From positions 1,550,001-1,614,000 of the forward strand of contig NZ_CP197474.1 in assembly GCF_052180245.1 (NCBI RefSeq): a stretch of 64,000 nt of DNA. The letters are read 5' to 3'. Positions 26,013 through 34,851 of the stretch are shown in pieces; the stretch's first letter is position 1; the number at the start of each line of letters is the position of its first letter. The stretch is from Parapusillimonas sp013416435. Lineage in GTDB: Bacteria > Pseudomonadota > Gammaproteobacteria > Burkholderiales > Burkholderiaceae_B. The notes beneath the pieces were generated by a model. The model saw only the letters and a program-made list of their open reading frames with translations, ran no database searches and was not told the DNA's origin. The position numbers and the translations under genes were made by a program.

Positions 26013-27017
26013 TTACTTGCCTGCCGCCTCGGTCGCTTTCTTCCAGGCGCCGATGATGTTTTCGTATTCGGCCGCGGCCTTCAGCGGATCGGTCTTTTCG
26101 ATCTTGATGTCGCCCAGGTTGGGCAGCTTTGTCAGCTTGGCGACGTCGATGTCCGAGCGCGTGGGGCGGCGGAAGTTATGAGTCAGCTCCGCTTCCTGCA
26201 CTTCTTTGGAGAGCAGGATGTCGTACAGCTTGTGCGCGGCTTCGGTGCCGTTCTTGGGGTTCTTGATGATCGCGACGGCTTCGGGCGCAACGAACACGCC
26301 GTCCTCCGGATAAACGATGCGGATCTCCTTCTGGCCGCCCGCCACATAGGCGTACGCGGCATATTCCATGGTCACGCCGACCGCATATTCGCCGTTGGCG
26401 ACGCTCTTGTAGATCTGTGCGGAGCTCTTGGAGATGTCCGCGTTGGCAACCAGCTTGTTGAATCCATCTTGTCCATAGAGCTGGTGGATGCCATACATCT
26501 GGTCATAGGTGCTGCCCGAGGTGGCGGGGTCGCCAACGATCAGCTTGCCTTTCCATTTGGGGTCGAACAGATCCTTCCAGGTCTTGGGCGCTTCCAGGCC
26601 CTTCAGTTGCTTGTCGTTGACCATGATGATCATGACATGGGCGTTGGTGCCGGCCCAGAGATTGTCGGGACCGATGAAGGCGGCGTCGATGCCTTTCGCC
26701 TCGGGCGATTCGTAGGGCTGGAAGTTCTGCTTGAAGGCCGCCATGGTGCCGAAACCCGCGCCCCATACGACGTCGCCCAGCGGATTGCCGGTTTCGGCCT
26801 CGATGCGTTTCATGAGCGCACCGGTTCCCGAGGTGACTTTCTGTATCGACAGGCTGGGTGCCGACTTCTTGGCGATGTCCACGGCGGTGTCTATTGTCTG
26901 GACGTTGTTGGATGTGTACACGACGGCTTCCGCGGCAATTGCCGCCTGGCCCATCAAAAGGGCGGCGCCGCCGATCGCGGCGGCGATGCAGTGCTGGGCA
27001 AAACGTTGGCTGAACAT
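26013..27017 (-). CDS. Periplasmic binding protein of a ferric/2-aminoethylphosphonate-type ABC transporter
   Basis: The 334-residue protein has a Sec signal peptide ending near AIAAEA (residue 29), then EAVVYTSNNVQTIDTAV, the start of the FbpA/AfuA-like fold, and WKDLFDPKWKGKLIVGDPATSGS. The closely related phosphonate (PhnS-like) binders share these motifs, so iron is not certain; clustered tyrosines (MEYAAYAYVAGG) could be ligands but do not match the classical FbpA Tyr-Tyr pair clearly. Last gene of a three-gene minus-strand operon. GAGGAAC precedes ATG 27017; a much longer frame through the permease gene is discarded. Confidence 0.85.
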   Translation of the reverse strand: MFSQRFAQHCIAAAIGGAALLMGQAAIAAEAVVYTSNNVQTIDTAVDIAKKSAPSLSIQKVTSGTGALMKRIEAETGNPLGDVVWGAGFGTMAAFKQNFQPYESPEAKGIDAAFIGPDNLWAGTNAHVMIIMVNDKQLKGLEAPKTWKDLFDPKWKGKLIVGDPATSGSTYDQMYGIHQLYGQDGFNKLVANADISKSSAQIYKSVANGEYAVGVTMEYAAYAYVAGGQKEIRIVYPEDGVFVAPEAVAIIKNPKNGTEAAHKLYDILLSKEVQEAELTHNFRRPTRSDIDVAKLTKLPNLGDIKIEKTDPLKAAAEYENIIGAWKKATEAAGK

Positions 27018-27040
27018 GGGGAAGTTCCTCGAAAGTAAGG

Positions 27041-28705
27041 TTAGCGGCTGGAAAAGAGATCCAGTTTCAAGAATCGGACGGCCAGGTAGATAGGCACGAG
27101 GATCACGAACATGAGGATGACGCCGTAGGCCGACGCGCGCGCCAGGTAGCCCGCGTCGATCTGGCGGAACATTTCGATCGGCATGGTTTCCATGCCGCCG
27201 TAGTAAAGAACGATGGTGGCCGAGATCTCGGCGAGCGAGGTCACCCACATCAGGATCGCCGCGCCCAGGATGGCCGGCTTCATCACCGGCAGGACCACCT
27301 TGAAAAAACTGGCGATGGGCGACACGCCCAGGTTGATCGAAGCTTCTTCGATGGAGTCGGGAATGCTGTACAGGGAAGCCGAGGCCGACCGGATGGAGAA
27401 CGGCACTTTGCGCACGAAGTAGGCGGCCGCCATGATGACCCAGGTGCCGGTCAGGATGATCATTCCGCTGTTGTAGGTGTGTATCAGGGCGATGCCCAGC
27501 ACCGTGCCCGAGATCGCCAGCGGCAGCATGACGACATAGTCCAGGGTGGACACCACCCACATGCGCTTCTTGACGATCAGATAGCTGGTGATGGTGGCAA
27601 AGCAGGTGCCGGCCACTGCCGCCACGCTGGCGAGCATGAGGGAATTCAGGATGGGCTCGGGCGCGTTGCGCAATGCGCGCTCCATGTTTTCGAGCGTGAA
27701 CGTGCCGTACTGCATGACCGGCCCGCTTGCCTTGGTGAACGCGCCGACAATCACGGTAAGGGCCGGAATCATGGTGAAGGCCACGAACAGCACGGCCCAC
27801 GCGGTGAGCGCGGCGGCGGCCAGGCCGCTGGTGCGCACCGCCAGCGGCGCGCGGCCCTGCTGCATCTGATAGGTCTTGCGCTCGACCACGCGCTTCTGGA
27901 TGAACAGCACGAAACCCACCAGCACGACGGAAACGACGGCGAGCACGCTCTGCATGGTGGGATTGCCGCCCATTTCCGAAAGAAAGGTCGTGTAGGTAAG
28001 CGACGAAAGCACGTCGACCCGGCCGCCCAGGATCATGGGGATGGAGAAATTGTCGACCGCCAGCGTGAACACGATCATGGCGTTGACCAGCAGGGCGGGG
28101 GCGAGCACCGGCAAGGTCACGGTCAGTGCCCGGCGCAGGTTGCTGGCGCCCAGATTGACGGCGGCTTCCTCTATCGTGCCGTCGATGGCTTTCAGTGCGG
28201 CAAGCATCCCGATATAGACGTAGGTATAGTCGTTCAGGATCAGCGTATAGGTCATGCCGAACCAGCCGTAGAACGAGGGCAGGTCGATGCCTATGCTTTC
28301 AAGCGCATGGCGCGCGATGCCGTTGTTGCCGAGCAGCATCAGCCAGGCTTGCGATACCACGATGTCGGGCAGGATGATGGTGGCGAGCGGAAGCAGGGCG
28401 ACGACGGTCTTGCCCGGAAATTCGTAGCGCGCCACGATGTAGGCCAGCGGTGCGCCCAGCAGCAGGCAGCCCAGGGTCGAGACGGCGCCCAGGATGACGG
28501 TATTGAAGAAGGCCCTTACGTAGCGCGGGCTGTCGAAGAAAGCCTGGAAGCCATGAAGGCTGAGTGCGCCGGTCTTCGGGTCCACCACGCTCTGATGGAA
28601 CAGCGCCGCGAGCGGCCACAAGACCAGGGCGACCAAGACCAGCAGGCAGAGCAGCGCGGGCAGGAACCAGGGCGAGAAGCGTTGTTTGGAAGATTGGGTT
28701 GACAT
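27041..28705 (-). CDS. Double-domain ABC permease, FbpB type
   Basis: The 554-residue inner-membrane protein has about twelve membrane segments in two homologous halves, each with an EAA-type loop: EEAAVNLGASNLRRALTVTLP in the first and EEASINLGVSPIASFF in the second. This fused layout is normal for ferric and phosphonate transporters. It forms the whole channel. It is encoded between the ATPase and the binding protein, with short gaps (15 and 23 bases). Confidence 0.92.
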   Translation of the reverse strand: MSTQSSKQRFSPWFLPALLCLLVLVALVLWPLAALFHQSVVDPKTGALSLHGFQAFFDSPRYVRAFFNTVILGAVSTLGCLLLGAPLAYIVARYEFPGKTVVALLPLATIILPDIVVSQAWLMLLGNNGIARHALESIGIDLPSFYGWFGMTYTLILNDYTYVYIGMLAALKAIDGTIEEAAVNLGASNLRRALTVTLPVLAPALLVNAMIVFTLAVDNFSIPMILGGRVDVLSSLTYTTFLSEMGGNPTMQSVLAVVSVVLVGFVLFIQKRVVERKTYQMQQGRAPLAVRTSGLAAAALTAWAVLFVAFTMIPALTVIVGAFTKASGPVMQYGTFTLENMERALRNAPEPILNSLMLASVAAVAGTCFATITSYLIVKKRMWVVSTLDYVVMLPLAISGTVLGIALIHTYNSGMIILTGTWVIMAAAYFVRKVPFSIRSASASLYSIPDSIEEASINLGVSPIASFFKVVLPVMKPAILGAAILMWVTSLAEISATIVLYYGGMETMPIEMFRQIDAGYLARASAYGVILMFVILVPIYLAVRFLKLDLFSSR

Positions 28706-28720
28706 GATTTCGATCAGGAC

Positions 28721-29770
28721 CTAGGCGCGCACCAGGCGGCAATCGGGACTGAAGCTCAGGAATACCGGGCTTCCCGGGCTATGGATCGGGTCGCCGGCAG
28801 CCGGCAGGTCGGCGTTGATGACCTTGCCGTCCGCGAGGCGCAGGGCATAGGTTGCCTTGAAGCCGAGATAGCGCCGGTGGATCACCTGCGCAGGAACGCG
28901 CGTGTCCGCGGCGTCGGTGTGGACGCCGATGTGCTCCGGCCGCGCCGCCAGCTGGCAGGCATCGCTGCACGATGCTCCGGGAACGGCGACTCGGCCGCCG
29001 GCGATGGAAACCAGGGTGTGTCCGTTTGTCTCTTGCTGGCCCTGCACGTCGATCAGGTTTGCTGCGCCGATGAAGTCGGCCGCATAGGCAGTGACCGGGG
29101 CCGCGTACAGGCCCTCGGGCGTATCCAGCTGGTCTATCCTGCCGCTGCGCAACAGCGCGATGCGGTCCGACATCGACAATGCCTCTTCCTGGTCGTGCGT
29201 CACGAAAATGGCCGTGATGTTCGACTCTTGCTGCAGCTGGCGGATGACGTCACGCATCTGGATGCGCAGTTTCGCATCCAGGTTGGACAAGGGTTCGTCC
29301 ATGAGCAGGACGCGGGGTTCAATGACCAGCGCCCGAGCCAGCGCCACGCGCTGGCGTTGCCCGCCGGAAAGCTCGCCCGGATAACGCTTGGCCAGGTGCC
29401 CGAGCTCGACACGCGCCAGGATGTCGCCGACTTTCCCGGCGATCGCCTGGCTGGAAAGCTTCCGTACCCGCAAGCCATAGGCCACGTTGTCGTAGACGGT
29501 CTTGTCGGGGAACAAGGCATAGTCCTGGAAGACCATGCCGGTTTCGCGCTTGTGTGCGGGTAGCCGCGTAATGTCCTGCTTGTCAAGGAAAAGGCGGCCT
29601 TCGTCAGGGACGATGAAGCCGGCGATCATGCGCAGTAGAGTCGTCTTTCCGCAGCCGCTGGGGCCGAGCAGGGTGAAGAATTCTCCGTGCCTGACGTTGA
29701 GGTTGAGACGATCGATGATCGTGACGTCGCCGTAACGTTTGCTGACGCCGTCTATTGATATTTCTGCCAT
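28721..29770 (-). CDS. ABC transporter ATP-binding protein, FbpC/PotA type
   Basis: The 349-residue protein has Walker A GPSGCGKTT, Q-loop MVFQDYALFPDKTV, signature LSGGQRQRVALARAL, Walker B VLLMDEPLSNLDAKL, H-loop VTHDQEEAL, and a C-terminal TOBE domain (about residues 260-349), the layout of the CUT1/ferric/spermidine ATPases. First gene of the operon. ATG 29770 is chosen; an upstream in-frame start at 29800 has no advantage. The 221-base AT-rich gap to the pirin gene holds its promoter. Confidence 0.92.
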   Translation of the reverse strand: MAEISIDGVSKRYGDVTIIDRLNLNVRHGEFFTLLGPSGCGKTTLLRMIAGFIVPDEGRLFLDKQDITRLPAHKRETGMVFQDYALFPDKTVYDNVAYGLRVRKLSSQAIAGKVGDILARVELGHLAKRYPGELSGGQRQRVALARALVIEPRVLLMDEPLSNLDAKLRIQMRDVIRQLQQESNITAIFVTHDQEEALSMSDRIALLRSGRIDQLDTPEGLYAAPVTAYAADFIGAANLIDVQGQQETNGHTLVSIAGGRVAVPGASCSDACQLAARPEHIGVHTDAADTRVPAQVIHRRYLGFKATYALRLADGKVINADLPAAGDPIHSPGSPVFLSFSPDCRLVRA

Positions 29771-29991
29771 AAGATCTCTTGGAGCGCACTCCGCGGTCAT
29801 GATGAATGCCGGATTGTGACAGAAAAAAGTCTATATATGACAAATCATAAAAAGATTGGTAACGGTTTTGGAACGATGACTTTCATATTTAACGGCTTAT
29901 CGGCAATTTTGAAGCTACCTATAATGAATTCATCGTTCTCAAGGCCGTCTCCGATAGCGGCGGCCGCCCATTCCATTCGCTGGAGGACACC
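29771..29991. promoter_or_regulatory. AT-rich divergent promoter region between ABC operon and pirin gene
   Basis: 221 bases, clearly more AT-rich than the surroundings. On the plus strand a TATAAT box near 29921 with a TTATCG element 17 bases upstream is a pirin promoter candidate. On the minus strand a TATATA stretch around 29830-29840 could be the -10 of the transporter operon. A Fur-type box was looked for and not convincingly found. Confidence 0.4.
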
Positions 29992-30870
29992 ATGAATACC
30001 GTCGCTTCCATTCCAATCCTGCAAGAAACCGTGTCGCGCCCCCGTTTCGTCGAGCGTACGTTGCGCGGCCAGGCCACGTCAGACGGCGCCGGGGTCAAGC
30101 TGACCCGCGTCCTGACCCAGGATCTGCAAACGAGGTTGGACCCCTTCCTGATGCTCGATAATTTCGGCACCGACAATCCGGATGACTACATCGGGGGATT
30201 TCCCAACCATCCTCACCGGGGGTTTGAAACCATCACCTACATGATTGCGGGGCGTATGCGCCATCGCGACAGCGCGGGCAACGAAGGCTTGCTTCAGAAC
30301 GGCGGCGTCCAATGGATGACCGCCGGCCGGGGCGTCGTTCATTCGGAGCTGCCCGAGCAGGAAGAGGGCAGCATGGAAGGGTTTCAGCTGTGGCTGAACT
30401 TGCCGTCCTACAACAAGATGGCCGAGCCCTGGTACAAGGACATCCAAAGCGAGACCATCCCGGAGGTCGCTCCTGCGCAGGGCGTGAAGGCGCGCATCAT
30501 CGCGGGGGCCAGCCATGGCATACAGGGCGCCATGCAGCGCGAAGTAACGGAACCGCTATACCTGGACATCCATTTCGATGCTGCGGGCGAGTTCCGTCAG
30601 TCCATCGCGCCTGAGGCCAACGCTTTCATCTATGTCTACCGGGGCGCGGTCGAGGTGGCCGGCAAACCGGTAGCGCTGCATCAGATCGCCATACTCGCCA
30701 ACGATGCGGCGGACGGCGCCATCATCAAGGCGCAAGGCCCCGCGCGCGTCCTGCTGATCGCCGGAAAGCCCTTGAACGAGCCCATCGCGCAGTACGGTCC
30801 GTTCGTGATGAACACCAAGCAAGAGCTGATGGACGCCTTTTCCGATTTCCAGGCCGGGAAATTCGTTTAG
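29992..30870 (+). CDS. Pirin-family cupin protein
   Basis: The 292-residue bicupin has NHPHRGFETITYMI and GVVHSELP, giving the four iron ligands of pirin (here His73, His75, His117, Glu119). Bacterial pirins include quercetin dioxygenases, and others modulate pyruvate metabolism; the substrate cannot be inferred. Cytoplasmic. GGAGGACACC before ATG 29992 is a strong ribosome site. The TAG stop directly abuts a half-copy of the palindromic repeat. Confidence 0.92.
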   Translation: MNTVASIPILQETVSRPRFVERTLRGQATSDGAGVKLTRVLTQDLQTRLDPFLMLDNFGTDNPDDYIGGFPNHPHRGFETITYMIAGRMRHRDSAGNEGLLQNGGVQWMTAGRGVVHSELPEQEEGSMEGFQLWLNLPSYNKMAEPWYKDIQSETIPEVAPAQGVKARIIAGASHGIQGAMQREVTEPLYLDIHFDAAGEFRQSIAPEANAFIYVYRGAVEVAGKPVALHQIAILANDAADGAIIKAQGPARVLLIAGKPLNEPIAQYGPFVMNTKQELMDAFSDFQAGKFV

Positions 30871-31022
30871 GGGTCAGACCCCGGCCGGCCACAGCAGAAT
30901 CGGACCCTCGATCCATTGCGTTGGGGTCAGACCCCATACGGGGTCTGACCCATGCGGGGCACGGCTGGGTTGGACTCTTGAGCCATTGCGTTGGGGTCAG
31001 ACCCCATACGGGGTCTGACCCC
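30870..31022. repeat. Three palindrome copies: one half, two near-complete, within a duplicated segment
   Basis: Half site at 30870-30882 adjoining the pirin stop, near-complete copy at 30923-30951 and complete copy at 30993-31022. The stretch ATTGCGTTGGGGTCAG at each of the last two shows that about 70 bases including flank were duplicated. Confidence 0.9.
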
Positions 31023-31089
31023 GGCGATGCGGGTGCAGGGGCTGACCCTTTACAATGCCCGGATGAGCATTGAGCAATAGGGGGAAAGC

Positions 31090-31965
31090 ATGACGACTGC
31101 ATTCATGAAGGCCGTTGATGAACGCGCGGCCGATGCGCTGGCATCGGGCGCCTTGCAGCCCATCCAGGCCGAACAAGTCGAGATCACCGACGGCGGCCTG
31201 CCTTTCATTGTCCGGTGGCTGTCTTCGCTGGCGGCGAAGAACGTGGCCAAGCCCGCGATGCCGGGCGGTCCGCGCGATCCGGATTTCAATCCCTTCCTGT
31301 CGCCCGAACCGGCATTGACGGTCGGGCCTTTCGGCGATCACCATGTCGCCATCCTGAATAAATTCCCGGTATGCGATCGCCATCTCGTCCTGGCGCGTCG
31401 GGAATTCGCGGAGCAGCGGCAGCCGCTCGCTTACGAGGACTTCTGGGTGCTGGCCAGCCTGCTGTCGGAATCGGGAGGGCTCGGCTTCTACAACGGCGGC
31501 GGGCCGGCGGGCGCCAGTCAGCGGCATAAGCATGTGCAATGGCTGCCGGCGGCGCCCGGCAATGCCAGCCTGGATCCCCTGATCGCCCATCTGTCGGCGG
31601 ACGCGCCCGAGTTGGCGCTCGAAGAACATGCCGTCCTGCCGGTCAGGCACGTGTTCGCCCGTGTGCTGGCACAGCGGTCGGCGGACATCGATGCGTCTGC
31701 GGCCAGCATGTCCGGCGCCTACGGTCTTGCGTGCGCGAAGCTGGGCCTGGAGCCCGACGAAGAAGGGCTGATGCCGCCTTGCAACATGCTGGTTCAGAAC
31801 GGCTGGATGCTCCTGGTGCCACGCAAGCAAGAGCATTCTCACAACGTGTCGGTCAACGCCCTGGCCTTCGCAGGCGCCTTGTATGTGAAACACCCCGAGC
31901 ACGTCGCACCCATCCGGAAGGCCGGGCCGCTGGCCGTGCTGGCCGAGGCGTCCTGGGAGCGTTGA
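31090..31965 (+). CDS. ATP adenylyltransferase / Ap4A phosphorylase-like HIT-superfamily protein
   Basis: The 291-residue protein has the phosphorylase version of the HIT motif, RHKHVQW (His146, His148, Gln150), with the upstream HHVAILNKFPVCDRHLVLARRE strand-helix unit and a C-terminal domain (about residues 180-291). Such enzymes cleave diadenosine tetraphosphate with phosphate to ATP and ADP or run the reverse. Length agrees with bacterial Apa-type proteins. Monocistronic, flanked by palindromic repeats on both sides. Confidence 0.87.
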   Translation: MTTAFMKAVDERAADALASGALQPIQAEQVEITDGGLPFIVRWLSSLAAKNVAKPAMPGGPRDPDFNPFLSPEPALTVGPFGDHHVAILNKFPVCDRHLVLARREFAEQRQPLAYEDFWVLASLLSESGGLGFYNGGGPAGASQRHKHVQWLPAAPGNASLDPLIAHLSADAPELALEEHAVLPVRHVFARVLAQRSADIDASAASMSGAYGLACAKLGLEPDEEGLMPPCNMLVQNGWMLLVPRKQEHSHNVSVNALAFAGALYVKHPEHVAPIRKAGPLAVLAEASWER

Positions 31966-31970
31966 ACTGG

Positions 31971-32158
31971 GGGGCAGACCCCGTACGGGGTCTGACCCCG
32001 GGCCGAAAATGGGGCCTGCCGCTTGTTCATTGATTTTGGGGTCAGACCCCATACGGGGTCTGACCCCAGGCCGAAATTGGGAGCTGCCGCTTGTTCGTTG
32101 ATTTTGGGGTCAGGCCCCGCATGGGGTCTGACCCCAGGCCGAAAATGGGTCTGACCCC
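31971..32158. repeat. Tandem 68-base repeat array containing three palindromes
   Basis: Palindromes at 31971-31999, 32038-32067 and 32106-32135 lie in a 68-base unit repeated about 2.6 times; the inter-palindrome sequence (for example GCTGCCGCTTGTTC) is repeated with few changes. A final half site ends at 32158. It lies between the convergent Ap4A phosphorylase-like and YkgJ genes. Confidence 0.9.
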
Positions 32159-32166
32159 AAGGCAGA

Positions 32167-32643
32167 TCAGGCAGCGACGTCGCCACGGCGGGGCGGCGTA
32201 TTTCCCGGGTCGAGGTCGTCGTCTTTTGTGATGGCCGGCAGCGGCGGCAGGCCGATCTTCATGCGGACGCGCTGGCAGTCCGGGTTGGGAGAACCATCTT
32301 CTTGCCAAGCCGGAAATTCACGGCACGGCGAAGGGCGCTGCTCGTAGATGGCGCAATGGATTCCGTCCTGGCCGAGCTCTCCTCGCAGCGCGATGCAGCG
32401 CTTGCCGCCATATTCCGTGCCTTTCATGCAGGCGCGCAGGGGTCCCACTTGCGTGACCAGTTCGGGAGGGACCATGCCGCCGCGCTCATCGGCGATTTCC
32501 CCGCAATAGAAGGAAACCCTGAAGTGTGCGCAGCATGCTCCGCAGCTGAGGCAGGGATTGGTGTGAGTGTCGTCGTTGGCCGCCGATTTGCCTCGCGGCG
32601 ATAGGCGCGAAAGCTGCGCAATGGAAAAGCGCTCATCGAGCAT
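32167..32643 (-). CDS. YkgJ-family cysteine cluster protein
   Basis: About 158 residues with the CxxCxxCC-type cluster NPCLSCGACCAHF near residue 30, then FYCGE, LRACM, RCIAL, IHCAIYEQRPSPCREFP: the UPF0153/YkgJ pattern that probably binds zinc or an iron-sulfur cluster. Function unknown. GTG 32658 would add five residues; ATG 32643 is preferred for being ATG, though neither has a good ribosome site. Confidence 0.85.
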   Translation of the reverse strand: MLDERFSIAQLSRLSPRGKSAANDDTHTNPCLSCGACCAHFRVSFYCGEIADERGGMVPPELVTQVGPLRACMKGTEYGGKRCIALRGELGQDGIHCAIYEQRPSPCREFPAWQEDGSPNPDCQRVRMKIGLPPLPAITKDDDLDPGNTPPRRGDVAA

Positions 32644-32733
32644 GATGGTGTTCGGCACGGAAAGTGGAGCGCAGAGTTTACTACGCCATTTTCCGTGCGC
32701 GGGACGACTTACAAAATAAAATATTCCATGGGT

Positions 32734-33975
32734 TCAGGCCGCCACGGCGACCTGGGTTCTGGCGCCGCTGCGGGCGATCTCGTCGACCAGCATCTGCGCC
32801 GTGATCGGCGACAGTGTCCAGCCCAGGTGCCCATGGCCCGTATTGTAGAAGACCCCGGGCCGTCTGCCCGCCTTCACCCGCGGCATCATGTCGGGCATCA
32901 TGGGCCTCAGTCCCGTCCAAGGAATGACGCGTGAAGTGTCAACCTGCGGAAAATGGCGGTGGACCCAATTGGTCAGGGGCAGTATCCGGTCGGCGCGGAT
33001 GTCCTTGTTGTAGCCGTTGAATTCCGCCGTGCCCGCTACCCGGAAGCGATTGCGCCCCAGGCGGCTGGTCACGATCTTGGCTTCTTCGTCCAGCAGGCTG
33101 ACCCAGGGAGCCCCCGCGATGCTTTGCTCGTCTTCAAGGTTGACCGTGATGGAATACCCCTTTACCGGATAGATATTCACACGGTCGCCCAGCATCGAGG
33201 CGAATCGCCGGCTGGCCGTGCCGGCGCAGACGATGACGGCATCGGCGTCCAGGTGCTCGGTGGATGCCTGCCTGATGGTTAGTCGATGGCCTTGCTCCAG
33301 GGCGGAGATATCGGTGACTTCCGTGTCCATCAGGAAGCGCACGCCCTTGCGCTCGCACGCCTGCGCCAATCCGCGCGTGAACTTGTGTATGTCGCCCGTG
33401 GCGTCGGAGGGCGTGTAAAAGCCCCCATAGCATTCGGTGGTCAGCGTGGGTTCGATGTCGCGCGCCTCGGCGGGTGTGACTTCGTGGCGTTCGAGGCCGC
33501 CTTCGCGCAATAGCGCATTGACCCGCCGACCGGCTTCGAAGCTTTTCCGATCGTGGAACACATGCAGGATGCCGCGTGTTTCCAGGTCAAAGTCTATGCC
33601 TTCGTCTTCCGCCATCTTGTACAGATGCTGGCGTGCTTCGATGGCGAGTCGTGTCGTACGCAGCGTGTTCTCTCGGTAATTGCCGATATGGCGGACGAAC
33701 TCCGCCATCCATGAGTACTTGTGCCAGCTTGGGGATGGGTTGACGAGCAGCGGGGCATCGCGGCGCAGCATCCAGCGCATTCCTTTCAGAACGGTCGAGG
33801 TGCTGTTCCAGACTTCTGCGTTGCAGGCCGATAGCTGGCCGCCATTGGCATACGACGTTTCCATGGCGCAATAGCGCAGGCGATCGATGACGGTAACCGC
33901 ATGGCCTTGCTTGGCAAGGGCGTAGGCGGACGTGACGCCGCTGATGCCGGCGCCGATGATGGCGATATGGTGCAT
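32734..33975 (-). CDS. DadA-like FAD-dependent D-amino acid/glycine dehydrogenase
   Basis: The 413-residue protein has an N-terminal FAD-binding Rossmann motif (IIGAGISGVTSAYALAKQGH, with acidic Asp31), SYANGGQLS near residue 45 and GHGHLGWTLSP near the C-terminus, all typical of the DadA small-subunit family. It transfers electrons from an amino acid to the respiratory chain. A tandem glycine riboswitch precedes it, so glycine may be its real substrate (glycine dehydrogenation to glyoxylate and ammonia), rather than D-alanine; no alanine racemase is beside it. GGAG lies 6 bases before ATG 33975. Confidence 0.9.
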   Translation of the reverse strand: MHHIAIIGAGISGVTSAYALAKQGHAVTVIDRLRYCAMETSYANGGQLSACNAEVWNSTSTVLKGMRWMLRRDAPLLVNPSPSWHKYSWMAEFVRHIGNYRENTLRTTRLAIEARQHLYKMAEDEGIDFDLETRGILHVFHDRKSFEAGRRVNALLREGGLERHEVTPAEARDIEPTLTTECYGGFYTPSDATGDIHKFTRGLAQACERKGVRFLMDTEVTDISALEQGHRLTIRQASTEHLDADAVIVCAGTASRRFASMLGDRVNIYPVKGYSITVNLEDEQSIAGAPWVSLLDEEAKIVTSRLGRNRFRVAGTAEFNGYNKDIRADRILPLTNWVHRHFPQVDTSRVIPWTGLRPMMPDMMPRVKAGRRPGVFYNTGHGHLGWTLSPITAQMLVDEIARSGARTQVAVAA

Positions 33976-33994
33976 GAGAGCTCCAGATAGATGT

Positions 33995-34016
33995 GGTCGC
34001 CGCCGAATGACGGCGA
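33995..34016 (-). promoter_or_regulatory. Hairpin between glycine aptamer and ribosome site (expression platform)
   Basis: GTCGCCG and CGGCGGCGAC can pair around a short loop between aptamer 2 and the GGAG ribosome site of the dehydrogenase gene. This is where a riboswitch expression platform is expected; whether glycine switches it on or off is not evident. Confidence 0.55.
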
Positions 34017-34019
34017 CGC

Positions 34020-34182
34020 CCCATCTGTCCGTTTACCTGAGAGTTTCACCCTTGCCGGGTTCCCCTTCGGTGGGCGCCCAACGCGCCGCTCTCCAGATTG
34101 TCCTGACCGTTGCAGTCCTGTGGCCTGAGAGTTTCCGGGGCGGTTGCTCCGTCGGCGCCGGCATGGATGGCCGGACTCTTCT
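34020..34182 (-). ncRNA. Tandem glycine riboswitch
   Basis: Read on the minus strand, two glycine aptamers follow each other: the first from about 34182 to 34098 with AAACTCTCAGGCC and CAGGACTG, the second from about 34097 to 34020 with TCTGGAGAG, CACCGAAGGGG, GTGAAACTCTCAGGTAAA and GGACAGATGG. These are the conserved core elements of the glycine riboswitch in the expected order, with a short linker between aptamers. The structure ends about 45 bases before the DadA-like start codon and so sits in its 5' leader. Confidence 0.93.
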
Positions 34183-34358
34183 GCATGATCTTTATATGGA
34201 CGAGCAAGAGCGTAGCCGGATTCCGGAAAGAGCTCAATTGGGGATAAACCCGTGGTACGGTCAACATGTCAGAAAAACTGATAGAAGCTGACTTTTTTCG
34301 GGGCTGAGGCGGAGGTATATTTCTTTCGGTTCAATCAAAGTATTTATGGAGTCGCACC

Positions 34359-34832
34359 ATGCAGGGCGTCAAACGCAAGGTGGTTTATGTATCGCTTTAT
34401 GAGCTCATCGCCGTCATCCTGACCAGCGTCGCGCTGGCGATGCTCGGGCATGCACCGGGCCATGCAGGCGTCGCGGCCGTTGCCGCATCCTTGATTGCGG
34501 TGGTCTGGAATCTTGTCTGGAATGCGCTTTTCGAGCACTGGGAATCCCGCCAGACGATCAAGGGCCGCAGCGTGAAGCGCCGCGTGGCGCACGCCATCGG
34601 CTTCGAAGGCGGCCTCATCGTGGCGTTCGTGCCTTTTTTCGCATGGTGGCTGAATGTATCCTGGTGGGAAGCATTCGTGCTGGATCTGGGCTTCATCGTA
34701 TTTTTCCTGGTCTATACCTTCGTGTTCAGCCTGATTTTCGACAAGGTGTTTGGGCTGCCTGCATCGGCCATGCAGCCAGCTCCCTCGATGAAAGCCGGCC
34801 CGCCCACGTCCGAGGCGCGGCAGGCCGCCTAG
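34359..34832 (+). CDS. PACE-family multidrug efflux transporter (AceI-like)
   Basis: The 157-residue protein has four membrane helices and two tandem bacterial transmembrane pair domains: residues 1-70 with ESRQTIKGRSVKRRVAHA between halves, and 75-140. Glu15 in helix 1 (SLYELIAV) matches the glutamate essential for proton-coupled export in AceI. The family exports biguanides such as chlorhexidine and related cations, with short-chain polyamines as possible natural substrates. A LysR gene follows in convergent orientation; in other genomes such regulators are usually divergent. Confidence 0.9.
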   Translation: MQGVKRKVVYVSLYELIAVILTSVALAMLGHAPGHAGVAAVAASLIAVVWNLVWNALFEHWESRQTIKGRSVKRRVAHAIGFEGGLIVAFVPFFAWWLNVSWWEAFVLDLGFIVFFLVYTFVFSLIFDKVFGLPASAMQPAPSMKAGPPTSEARQAA

Positions 34833-34851
34833 GCCCTGGTTGATGCAGGCT

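Larger units (their letters stand above)
33976..34358. other. 383-base intergenic region between the dehydrogenase and efflux genes
   Basis: Holds the riboswitch and its platform hairpin (33995-34182). The remainder, 34183-34358, must contain the promoter of the riboswitch transcript (minus strand) and of the efflux gene (plus strand); no box pair is convincing. No gene is seen. Confidence 0.7.

Noticed and set aside
29771..29991. Fur box upstream of the ferric-type transporter
   Set aside because: The AT-rich stretch has no 19-base dyad resembling a Fur site, and iron specificity of the transporter is itself uncertain.
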